Below, one piece after another: positions 46,853 through 56,334 of a DNA stretch of 64,000 bases. The notes below the pieces were generated by a model that worked only from the letters and a program-made list of their open reading frames with translations, did no database searches and was not told where the DNA came from. Within the stretch, counting starts at the first letter, position 1. Every line of letters begins with the position of its first letter. Both the position numbers and the translations under genes were made by a program. The stretch comes from Penicillium oxalicum (Eukaryota > Ascomycota > Eurotiomycetes > Eurotiales > Aspergillaceae): contig NC_064653.1 of assembly GCF_001723175.1 (NCBI RefSeq), forward strand, positions 2,046,001 through 2,110,000, written 5' to 3'.

Positions 46853-48250
46853 ATGTTCATGCGCATATCTCCATCCGCCGCCTCCGTCATTCGCGACTCA
46901 GTATTCCTCCGCATCGGCCGCCGAGTCTCATCCCATCCACCCCACTTCCGCTTCGCAAAGTCCACCACAGCTGTCGACACGAGACGCTTCAGAACAATGT
47001 CATCTCACGGGAACAGCTCGGATGTCTCGTCGCATCGGCCAAAGAAATTGATCTGTAAGTCAGCACTGCGCTTCCAGATCCGCCTCGAGATCGGCCATGC
47101 GTCACCACAGTTTGCTCCGCGGGGAAGGCTCTCTCCCGCTGAGTTGCAGCGATCAAACGCGGTGGAAAAGGACCGAATTGAGTACGATCCACTGACTCGA
47201 ATGATTTCTTTCTTCCAAGTTGCTCCCGGCGACATTGAGGCCGACAATGAGCAAATCGGCACAACGGCGCAAGGTGAAGACTCAACGTCCACGTCTCACG
47301 GTCCATCGCAGACCCTCCCCACCGAGGCCGTCGCGCCCACGGCAGCATCCGATAGCCAAATGGTGTCCAAGGCAGCGCGAGCTCACCAATTTGTGACCAA
47401 TCCCCCTCTCACCGTGTCGCAGCTCCACATGACGGATCCCCTTCAGCAATTCCATACATGGTTCCGTGACCCACGGTTGCCGGCGAGCTCGGCGCCCGAG
47501 ACCTGCACCCTCGCCACAGCAGAGCTGCCTTCAGGGCGAGTTAGCGCACGATCGGTCTATTTGAAGGAGCTAGATGAGCGCGGATGGGTTGTCTACAGCA
47601 ATTGGGGGAGTCGGGAGGGCAAGGGTGCCCATATCTTTGGACGACAAGGAGCAGGAACATCAGCAGCGGACAGCGACATGCCCCAAGCGATTCCCGAGCC
47701 GGGTCAAGAGGCCGCTGACGGACACGAGGCGGGTAATAAATGGGCTGCCTTGACCTTCACTTGGTCGATCACGGAACGCTCGGTGCGGATCGAAGGCATG
47801 TTGGAGCCACTCCGTCGAGAGGAGAGCGAATTATACTGGCGCACTCGCGAGCGTGGAAGTCAGATCGGTGGTTGGGCTAGTTGGCAGAGCCAGGTATTGT
47901 GGTCTGCCGAGCCCGACCAGCTGGCTGAACGCCAACGCCAGGCGGGCGTGACGGAGCTGCAAGGCTCAGCCGGATCAGCTCCCGGTGCGAATGTCCCGGC
48001 CGACATCGACGTGACGGATATCGATGACGGGCGAGCATTGCTCGAGCAGCGCGTCAAGGAAGTCGAGGCACGATTCGCAAATGTCAAGGAGATTCCTCTC
48101 CCTCCCTTCTGGGGCGGCATGCGTCTGGTTCCCGAGTCCATTGAGTTCTGGCAGGGCCGTCGAAGCCGACTGCATGATCGTTTCCGCTATGTCCGCGTGG
48201 CCGGGGAGGGAGAGAACGCGAAATGGCGGCTGCAGAGACTCTCTCCTTAG
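46853..48250 (+). CDS. PDX3: Pyridoxamine/pyridoxine 5'-phosphate oxidase, expanded
   Basis: Open frame of 465 aa from 46853. An alternative start at 46997 (MSSHGNSSD) gives 417 aa. The catalytic domain is clear: DPLQQFHTWFRD, CTLATAELPSGRVSARSVYLKELDERGWVVYSNWGS, RSVRIEGMLEPL, RERGSQIGGWASWQSQVL, and the PNPO signature EFWQGRRSRLHDRFRY near the C-terminus. The enzyme uses FMN and oxygen to make pyridoxal 5'-phosphate. It is much longer than the usual 220-260 aa. Besides the N-terminal about 190 residues, there are two low-complexity insertions: after GSREGKGAHIF, and before VEARFANVKEIPLPPFWGG. From 46853, the first 50 residues are Arg/Ser-rich and could be a mitochondrial leader. A segment at 47055-47110 looks like an intron but splicing would break the frame; see findings. 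Confidence 0.85.
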   Translation: MFMRISPSAASVIRDSVFLRIGRRVSSHPPHFRFAKSTTAVDTRRFRTMSSHGNSSDVSSHRPKKLICKSALRFQIRLEIGHASPQFAPRGRLSPAELQRSNAVEKDRIEYDPLTRMISFFQVAPGDIEADNEQIGTTAQGEDSTSTSHGPSQTLPTEAVAPTAASDSQMVSKAARAHQFVTNPPLTVSQLHMTDPLQQFHTWFRDPRLPASSAPETCTLATAELPSGRVSARSVYLKELDERGWVVYSNWGSREGKGAHIFGRQGAGTSAADSDMPQAIPEPGQEAADGHEAGNKWAALTFTWSITERSVRIEGMLEPLRREESELYWRTRERGSQIGGWASWQSQVLWSAEPDQLAERQRQAGVTELQGSAGSAPGANVPADIDVTDIDDGRALLEQRVKEVEARFANVKEIPLPPFWGGMRLVPESIEFWQGRRSRLHDRFRYVRVAGEGENAKWRLQRLSP

Positions 48251-48562
48251 GATGTGCAATATCGCATTTTCCGTAAATTCATATCAGCTCCAGCAACATT
48301 AGCGACCTACTCAATTGAATTAGCCCCACTCTCCGTACATTCAGAGCACTTCGACGGAATCTCCAGATGTATGTGATTGTCGATCACGCCCTATCTTATC
48401 AGTCTTGGCGCATCTCCGCGGGGATTGGAGTGGGAGGAGTGGACGACCGACGATCCTCCATCCTCGAAGATTCGACAATTGCGCATTGTTGTACAGTGGT
48501 GGGAGATATTCACTGGGAGAACAATATTACTTATTCCTTTTCCTTTTATTTCCAATTCGACC
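48251..48562. other. Spacer between PNPO and TMEM234-like gene
   Basis: 312 bp tandem spacer; pyrimidine-rich at 48533-48555 just before the next start. No feature otherwise. Confidence 0.45.
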
Positions 48563-49331
48563 ATGAGTACACCAATCTCAACCACACCTTCGACTCGATC
48601 GTCGTGGATCGTGATCGCGCTAGCCAGCGGCGCATTCGCCGCCCTGAATGGACTCTTTGCAAAGCTGTAAGCTCCCTCATCCAGCCACTGTAGCCAGCTA
48701 GCTCTGGAGCACCGACGGGGGAGACAGAGACGACGTCCAGGGGTACAGCTCCCCGTCGTACCTGCATCCAGACCCTCCCCGCTTGCAGTGTGTGCTCTTG
48801 CCCGTCTCGACTTCAAAAGTCACACAAGGTGCTAACGATCCCTCCCCTCCTCTCACTTTCAGAACGACCGACACTCACACCACTGCCTTCGCTCAATCCA
48901 TTGCCCACCTCTTTGGGCTCGAGTCCTCAAGCTTCCTAGAGCTCCTGGTCCGTGGCGTACGTTTCCCTTTTTACTTCCCCCCCCCCCTTGGCTCTCGCCT
49001 CTTCCATTGCCTTCCCCTTTTTTTTTTGAAACTTCTTGAGACACACAAAACAACCTAAGCATTAACACTACCCTTTCTTATACACCATCTCCAGCTCTGT
49101 CTCGGTCTCAATGTCCTCTGTAACATCATCATGTGGGCACTATTCACCCGCGCTCTGACGGCCGGACCGTCCACCACCAAAGTCTCGATCACAAACACCT
49201 CGGCCAACTTTTTGATGACGGCCTTATTGGGGATGGTCATCTTTCGGGAATCGGTCGGGGGGCTGTGGTGGCTTGGGGCGGCAATGATGGGTGCTGGTTG
49301 TATATTGGTTGGGATGCGTGAAGGAGCTTGA
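48563..49331 (+). CDS. TMEM234/EamA-like small multi-pass membrane protein
   Basis: Three exons (48563-48666, 48863-48956, 49095-49331; introns 196 and 138 bp) give 435 nt and 144 aa. Four hydrophobic segments are expected: WIVIALASGAFAALNGLFAKL, a second after FLELLVRG joined to LCLGLNVLCNIIMWALF, TSANFLMTALLGMVIF, and GLWWLGAAMMGAGCILVGM. The layout, a half-size drug/metabolite-transporter unit, matches the TMEM234 family. No substrate is known. The introns are longer than most here, and intron 2 carries an 11-C run. Splice joins preserve frame across both hydrophobic segments, which supports the model. Confidence 0.78.
48977..48987. repeat. Poly(C)11 tract in TMEM234-like intron 2
   Basis: Eleven C within the intron, 20 bp after its donor. 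Confidence 0.9.
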
Positions 49332-49996
49332 GCTTGAGACTGGACGGGTGCTCTGTGGATTTCCGTCGGTGTCGATTTTTGTCCCGGTTCCTGATGACTC
49401 GGGACCTTGCTGGATCTTGGGAATGAGGGGGTAGAAGGGGCTGTATGGATAGGGACAGTGGTTCTTTGGTGTATAGCTCCGTGGGAGCTTCATCCAGCCA
49501 GGTCCGAGGCCTAGGGCCTGGGAGGTAGGATGTGGGCATCCATTCTGGCTGGGTGGATCCATGGAATGAATGATTATACTCGAGGAATATCTAAATTCAT
49601 ATGTAGACCGGATGGCTGGAAAGGATCAGGGTTGTAAAAGTGGTAAGACATCCCGATGTATTTTGTTTCGCGTGCTTGTGCCGCGATCAAAAAGCGATTC
49701 TGTTTCTTCTTCCGTCTTCCTTTTTTTTTTTTTGCTAGAGGATCCATCTTGCATAGCGAGGCATACCTGGAACGGTACTCGTTGCTCTGGAAGCCCGGTC
49801 GTGAACGATTACCTACCTAGGTACCTTCCATAGACCTTCAGGTCCAAGCGGATGATATCATAGATACCGGACTTGTGGAAGTAATGTGAATTGACTCGGA
49901 TCCAAGACCAAAACTACACAAGCCCAGAGGGGGGGGGGGGGCCTTCCATTGTGTATATGACTCTATTTGCCATGCAAAATGCATCTTTGTACAGGT
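49332..49996. other. Convergent spacer, TMEM234-like / CLC
   Basis: 665 bp with a T-rich run near 49721-49733, the GGTACC-centred repeat ACCTACCTAGGTACCT at 49811-49826, and a 13-G tract at 49929-49941. No gene. Confidence 0.5.
49929..49941. repeat. Poly(G)13 homopolymer tract
   Basis: Thirteen consecutive G, in the 3' flank of the CLC gene. Confidence 0.93.
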
Positions 49997-52900
49997 CTAT
50001 CGCCCACGAGTCCGAGTCTGTTCGTCTCTGTCTTCTAGTTCCACAAAGCCATCATCCACAGCGTTATCCGATCTCCCGGGCTCCGACTCCGACGCCATTG
50101 CTCTGTCGCGAGGACGGGAATCCTGCAGCCGGACAGGGCCCCGAGGCCGGATCGATCCGTTGACAAACCCAGCAACGGTGAGGATCAGTCGCCAGAGTCG
50201 ATCTTCCAGCGCCTCCGGGGCAGCAGTCTCCAAATGACCACCGAGCGGAGCAGATGCAAAGTCGGCCGCGCCCGTCGTCGCCAACGCATGCTCTTCGGCC
50301 TCGACCTTGAATTGATACTTCAAGCAATCCTTGACCGTCACCAGACCCGTCAGACGGCCATGGCGTTCAACGAGAATCACTCGGGGCCCCATCTTCTTGA
50401 AGATCTCCATCACGGTCTCGAGCGGAAGACGCGGATGCACGGTCAAGGGCGTATGGTCAACATACCGCGAAAAGTCCACGACTCCGGCCCCAACACTGGC
50501 CTGAATGTCCTCGAATGTGTCAGGAGTTCGCAGATGTCGGGAGACGGAGACACGGCGGGTGGCGCTCGCCTCGGCCGCTTCGGGTGTGAAAACACATCGA
50601 GCACGCGGAGAGAGTAAGCCCTGGCTGCGGGCGCGATCGATGGCATACCGAAGCTCAGTACGTCCAATATAGCCGACCAGGGTCTTCGAGGTGCGGTCCT
50701 CCACTATGGGGAACCCCTGGAATTTATTGTCATTCAGCAAATGCTCTGCTTCCCGCACGGGGAAGCCGGCCGCGGGCAGAGTAAGCGGATCCGTCGTCAT
50801 GGCGTGCGACACAGGCACGTTGAAGACGTGGTCTTCTTTATTGTCCAGGAATGGAAACCCATTGAACCAGATCATTCGATCGGCGATACCTCCATTTCCA
50901 AATCTGTCTCCGACAGCCTTGGTCACACCGACAACGATCTAGCGAGGCATCCAAAGGTCAGCTGTGTTGGAACCGGAAAAGGGAAAAAGGGTGGAAGAAA
51001 AGAAAGAAGGAAAGAAAGGTGAGAAGCGCCGCTGCTGGGACAAAGACTGTCTTACCATGGTTGGTAAAATGTAGGTCAAGGCGCCGGTCAATTCAAACAT
51101 GATGACCGTGACCGAGATGGTTAGATGCATGATCCCACTCAGAGCCGCGCCTGCACCCAGGAAGGCATAGGTGCCGGGAGTGATACAGGGTACGTCTGGG
51201 TTGCACGATGCGAAAAATGACGAGTTAGGAAAGGACTCGTAGAGCGCTTGCACCATGATGCCGATCATGCGACCAAAGGACGCCCCGACGGCCATCGATG
51301 GAACAAAAATACCCGCAGGCACTTTGCAGCCGTAGGAGATGATGACCAGCACGGTACGCAGGATCGTGGCAATGGCAAGTGAGAGCACCGTCCACCAACG
51401 GTTCTTGCTTCTGTGGATATAAACATCAGATCAACCAGCTGCAGGAAAGAAGGGACGACAAAGTCGACATACTCGCAAATGCCATCGTAATCATGTCCTC
51501 CTTCGCATTCTTGGAATAAAATTTCCATCATCTCAGTCATGTTGATCTTCAAAAACATGTTCGGGTAGCACAAGATGGCCGTCAGTGCCGCGAGCACCAG
51601 TGACTCGGTAATGGGCCACTGGGACAGATATTTTTTGCGGAAGGCTGCCACTCGCAGGTTCCATTTGATCACAAATGCGCCGTATAACCCTCCAAAGACA
51701 CCAATAAACACGAAGAATATTAGCTCAAAAAAGTGCCAGGTGCGATCATAAGAAACTTGGAACATGACCAATTGACCAGTTCTGAAAGGATTGAGGGCCT
51801 GTCAGCGTTAGCGGCGCTTTTCCGACGGAGAGCATGAAACGTCAGCATGGGATATATCTCATACAGCAAGAACACTGGTGGCGACTAAAGCACAGAAGTA
51901 GCTGCGCCATAAAGTCTTCAAAGGGAAGTAGTTTGCCATTTCCTAGTCAATGTCAGTGACTCAACCTCCTCTCCACAGATCCGATGGAGTTCGATCACCC
52001 ACCTCGAGGGAAAACAGAACCCCTCCGATGGGGCTTCCAAAGGCAACGGCTACACCAGCTGCGGCCGATGCGGTCATGATTTCTCTCGTCTTGGAGGCAC
52101 TTCGCTTGTACTTGTGGAAAAAGCGTGATATGACATTTCCGGTACACACAGCAAAATGCACGCTCGGGCCCTCCTTTCCTACCGAGAGACCAGAGGCAAT
52201 AGCCAGTGGTAATGCGATTGATTTGATGAGGAGTGTCCAGCCTCCAAGAAAGCCCTTCATGACAAACCCAGCAATAATGCACTTGATCTCTGAAATGCCG
52301 GATCCTGCAGCATATGGAGCAAAAGACTTGACTAGGATCGCTGCGACAAAGGCAAATAGGACCTACAACATTCTCAGCTTGTGCGCTTTTGCGCCGGCGC
52401 AATGGAGGGCAGGGCGACTTACCGCGAAGAAGAAGTAGACAACATAATTGATCAGCCACCAAGACGTCCAATGCTTCCATTCCGGGCAGCCTGATTGAAT
52501 CATGGGTCAATGTTCAAGATATACCCCAACTTTCAGTAGCATCTAGACCTACCTCCTTCGGCCCCCCAGCAACAGAACTGTTCGTTCAAATAAAACGCCG
52601 TCGTGCAGTGTCCCAGCTTGATGTCGGATAGCCACTCGGTAATGATATTGAGAACGGCCGAATTGAGCCCGATGGCCATGCCGACGAGAGTTACCACAAG
52701 CCAGGCCTGCCCGGCGTCGTACGACTCTCGCACCTTTCGTCGCCAGCCCAAGACACCTTCTTGGTCCCAGAAACCGCCCCCGCTCTGTCGCTTGACCCGA
52801 CGAGCATTCTGTTCATTGACTGCATCCTGCACCCAGTCAATCGTCGTAAAGTCCTCGTAGCGCTTGATCTCACTGATCTCGTCCGTGATGGTGGGCCCTT

Positions 52901-53039
52901 GCGAGTTTCGAGCTCCCGGGGCAGTTTCGGGATCGACAGTCGAGGCGAAAGAGAGGCCAGAGAGTCTGCGCAAAATACGGCGCTCGTCAACGATTGATGG
53001 CGACCTCAAATTTGTGGAGGAGGGGCGTGGTGAGGTCAT
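49997..53039 (-). CDS. CLC-family chloride channel / proton exchanger (Gef1/CLC-3-like)
   Basis: Seven exons (53039-52553, 52490-52423, 52362-52003, 51942-51865, 51798-51473, 51410-51056, 50938-49997; introns 60-117 bp) give 2616 nt and 871 aa. Selectivity motifs are present: GSGISEIK (about 205-212), GKEGPSVH (gating Glu249) and VPAGIFVPS. The FSLE/E pair at the exon 3/4 junction (Glu305-Glu306) aligns with the proton glutamate of CLC exchangers, so Cl-/H+ exchange is predicted rather than a pure channel. Two CBS domains follow in the last exon ([19 protein letters not shown] and [20 protein letters not shown] regions). The cytosolic N-terminus is about 115 residues. Gef1-type proteins act in the Golgi, endosome or vacuole in acidification and copper loading. 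Divergent from the Dpb3-like gene. Confidence 0.93.
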
Positions 53040-53472
53040 GGCATCGACCTATGCGGTGGAATCAGCATAGTCGGGTGGGTGTCAGCGTCAATGGTGCTTC
53101 CACGCCGCGGCCGGATGTCGCAAGCCGAGATGCAAGACGGATTTGAAGGGAGATAGGCCACACAGTGCACACCTTGGCAAGTCGCTTGCATAGGCCGTTC
53201 CGCTGGACGTGAGAATAGCAAGTAGTGACCAAGCTAAGGTGCTCGTGGAATCAATCGCAGGGTCAAGGCTCCGCCAATGCCAAGTATCGATAACGGAGTC
53301 GTGGTAAGATAACGCCGCGCCCGCGCGTTTAACTTTCCTTAGCCCCAAGACCCGCGCCTGAAACAAGCTGCATTCAAAGAGTCGTCCGGTTCTGCCTCCC
53401 CCGCTACGTGACACTGGAGGTCCGATCGAATATAAAAGAACACAGAAGTCAGCCGGCAGAAAACATTTCGTG
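53040..53472. promoter_or_regulatory. Shared upstream region of CLC and Dpb3-like genes
   Basis: 433 bp between divergent starts. Contains a CCAAT box at 53275-53279, about 195 bp from the Dpb3-like start, and GATCGAATATAAAAG at 53424-53438, whose TATAAA (53432-53437) is a plausible TATA element for the plus-strand gene. Confidence 0.5.
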
Positions 53473-54230
53473 ATGTCCCCGAAAGTCGTGCCCGAGCCCG
53501 AGGAGATCACTGGGCAAAGTGCTCTTCCCAGTAGGTAGACCTTCGGACGTGCAAGGGAGTTCTCAGAAACAGCGCCTAATGCTATTCCAGTTTCGCGAGT
53601 CAAGAAGATCATACAGCTTGATGAAGACATTGCGCAATGCTCCAGCAATGCAACCTTTGTGATTGCCATGGCTACGGTGCGCCGTTTCTCGTTCATCTCA
53701 CGGCGTGGTTCGCCTCGACTAACCGCTCGACAGGAGATGTTTATCGAATATCTCGCAGAACAAGGGCACAATGTTGTCAAGTCAGAAAGGAAGCCCCGAA
53801 AGACGGTGCAGTACAAGGACCTAGGTAGGTTGCAGCCAACTTCCGCTCAAGTTTCATCCTTTCATCGTCGATCGAGCCCTTTGCTGATTCTTCCATGCGC
53901 CAAACAGCCACCGCCGTGTCACATATCGACAACCTTGAATTCCTTTCGGACGTGATTCCCAAAACGACAACCTATAAGAAATTCAAGGAGAAAAAGGCCA
54001 AGGATGCTGCGAAACGCACCGAGATGGAAAAGGGTCAACGAACGTTGAACGGGAATGGCTCTGGACCTGGAAGGTCAAACGGCGCCTCTGCTGATCCTGA
54101 TCAGATCGATACTACGACTTCCCCGACATCTGTCCCACGCACGCCAGTTGTGCCTGTGAGCGTTCTGATTGCTGACGAGCCGGTTGAGCCGTCTGGCCGA
54201 GGTGATCCCGACGTTGAGATGCGGGATTGA
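53473..54230 (+). CDS. DPB3: Histone-fold protein, Dpb3/CHRAC-like (DNA polymerase epsilon subunit C)
   Basis: Four exons (53473-53530, 53591-53676, 53734-53824, 53908-54230; introns 60, 57 and 83 bp) give 558 nt and 185 aa. The CBF/NF-Y-type histone fold runs from about residue 19 to 100: PISRVKKIIQLDEDIAQCSSNATFVIAMATEMFIEYLAEQG, then the RKPRKTVQYKDLATAVSHIDNLEFLSDVIPKT helices. The SRVKKII start and YKDL-VSHIDNLEFL end favour Dpb3 or CHRAC-15 over NC2-alpha or HAP5. Such subunits pair with Dpb4 in the polymerase epsilon holoenzyme or chromatin-remodelling complexes and help inherit silent chromatin. The C-terminal 80 residues are a disordered acidic, Ser/Thr/Pro-rich tail. Intron 2 uses GTGCGC as donor, weaker than its neighbours. 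Confidence 0.85.
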
Positions 54231-54749
54231 GGTGATGTAAGCACGGTTGAGCAGAGCCTTTCACTGCTTTATATAATGTCTTTAATGATTGTGTTGGAGT
54301 TTCATGGGACGTCTCCCAGGGCTATTGTTGGCAACCTGGCTCTGGTTCTCTTTTTCTCAGTTATAGTTGCGGGCCTCCGGTAGGATCATAGAGGCGAGCG
54401 TTTGCGCGCCGGTCCACTTAGGTACTGCATCAATCAGGAATCAACAACGAGAGAAGATCACATTCCTAGCTAAATCGATCAAGAATTCTCCCCTGGGCGC
54501 GTCTGATGACAATTGCCAGAATAAATATGGTGGTAGAATGATGCGAATTGTCCTGCGACCAGAAATGAAGTTCGCCCGAAGACCCGCTCAGCCAATGACA
54601 GGCCCCGTGATTCCGATCGCTAGCGAAAGCTCTGGCTCCAACTTCGACTTCCGACTTCATCCACTCCCTCCAACTTCTCAACCCGCCTTGTCATCCGACG
54701 CATCGCAATTGCGGTCAACCTCACACTCCGTGGTCAATTGCTATTCGAA
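54231..54749. promoter_or_regulatory. RIP1 promoter region with a bipartite CCAAT-N12-GAT site
   Basis: The 519 bp between the Dpb3-like stop and the RIP1 start. CCAAT lies at 54592-54596 and GAT at 54609-54611, exactly 12 bases apart, the spacing described for CCAAT-binding-complex plus HapX sites. Confidence 0.5.
54592..54611 (+). promoter_or_regulatory. Candidate CBC-HapX iron-regulatory site
   Basis: CCAAT followed by 12 bases and then GAT fits the published CSAAT-N12-RWT pattern. It lies 139-158 bp upstream of the RIP1 start codon. RIP1 is an iron-sulfur protein, the class repressed by HapX during iron starvation in aspergilli. Confidence 0.5.
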
Positions 54750-55679
54750 ATGTCGCTCTCTTCCGCCTCCAGCACTCTGCTGCGCACTTGCGCCCGCCAG
54801 CAGCTGACCACCTCCCGCGCCGCCGTCACCTCCTGCCAGCAGCGGAGGGGAGTCGCCGATGCGAAGTCCTCTTTCCAGAGTCCCTTCGCCTCTGCCAACG
54901 AGCGTGGCTCGACCCTGAACGTCCCCAACTTCAGCAAATACCAGTCCAAGAGCTCTCCTCGCTCCAACCAGGTCTTCTCCTACTTCATGGCCGGTACTAT
55001 GGGTCTGGCCACCGCTGTCGGCGCCAAGGCCACTGTTCAGGGTACGTCAACCCTTCTTATCATTCTGCGACACGCCTCGTCGGATCCACTCGACTTTTCC
55101 GCCGGCTCTGGAAATCGATATACATGATCACATTGCGGACTCAAAGTTTACTGATCAATGTGCTTCTCCAATGAACAGACTTCCTCGTCAACATGTCCGC
55201 TTCCGCCGATGTCCTCGCCCAGGCCAAGGTCGAGATCGCTCTCGGCTCTATCCCCGAGGGAAAGAACGTACGTCAATCACTACTGCCACAGCTAGCGGTC
55301 AAGGGGTCTCCATCTGTATTTCTCTAACATTGGTCTCTTGCTCTAGGTCATTATTAAGTGGCGTGGTAAGCCCGTTTTCATCCGCCACCGCACCCAGGAT
55401 GAGATTACCGAGGCCCGCGAGACCAAGTGGGAGTCCCTCCGTGATCCCCAGTCCGATGATGACCGTGTGCAACGCCCCGAGTGGTTGGTTATGCTGGGTG
55501 TCTGCACCCACTTGGGTTGTGTGCCCATCGGTGAGGCTGGTGACTACGGCGGCTGGTTCTGCCCCTGCCACGGCTCCCACTACGATATCTCCGGCCGTAT
55601 TCGCAAGGGCCCCGCCCCTCTGAACCTCGAGGTTCCCCAATACAGCTTCCCCGAGGACGAGACCCTCATCATCGGTTAA
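54750..55679 (+). CDS. RIP1: Rieske iron-sulfur subunit of ubiquinol-cytochrome c reductase
   Basis: Three exons (54750-55041, 55179-55267, 55347-55679; introns 137 and 79 bp) give 714 nt and 237 aa. A mitochondrial presequence (MSSLSSAS-like, Arg-rich to [11 protein letters not shown]) is followed by the single transmembrane helix (about 78-100, [22 protein letters not shown]). The flexible hinge is [14 protein letters not shown]. The [2Fe-2S] site is CTHLGC (C180, H182, C185) and CPCHGSH (C199, C201, H202), with C185-C201 as the conserved disulfide. All ligands are present. It carries electrons from ubiquinol to cytochrome c1 in complex III. The start codon at 54750 gives MSLSSASST; an in-frame ATG 4 codons upstream is possible. 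Confidence 0.97.
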
Positions 55680-56334
55680 AAGGATGGAAAGTTCTTTTGC
55701 TTCTGTGATCGGGTTCTGCTCAGAACAAAGCATCCCTGCCCTCTCCCATGACATCTACAGGGATGCAAGTCCCTTGAGGTCTGGGAAAAGTGGGGATCTT
55801 TGATGAAGACAAGGATGAAAACTAGACCGAGTTGATCTTGTCTGTGTATGTGCTTGTGCGATGTTTATTTTTTTCCTGTTTTTTTAGACAGAGCGTCCGT
55901 GTGTCTTGTCAAGATTAAGAGACTGTGTTATAATATGGACAAAAATGAGTCTCGTTTCCCCTCTGAGCAAGCCTCCGCCTGCCACCTACCATCCAGTATT
56001 TGTGGGTATAGAGTCGATCTACGACGAATGCCCTCGGTCCAGCCAAGTTACTTTTGGCACTCTGCACTGGGAAAACTAGATGCTTGATTGGATTCGACCC
56101 AACCCAATAATCGTTGACGAGCCTATGGGTAGATATCTACGGGCCGAGTGGAGACCAGAAATGATATGATCTGTAGTATACATTTGTGATGACACTGATT
56201 TACATCTATTTCGGATTTTCGTACATATTCAAGGGTGCGGATGCGCCCGCAGCGGCCGCAATGGACAAGCATATAAGTGATTGCAGCATGCGCATCGACA
56301 ATGGATGCTTTATGCAAAAGGGGGAAACCTGCCT
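55680..56334. other. Convergent spacer, RIP1 / SHE9
   Basis: 655 bp between 3' ends, T-rich near 55864-55886. No gene recognised. Confidence 0.45.

Noticed and set aside
47055..47110. Treating this as a real intron of the PNPO gene
   Set aside because: Removal leaves the downstream catalytic domain out of frame with an early stop, so it is not used in the model; the resemblance is reported as a finding instead.
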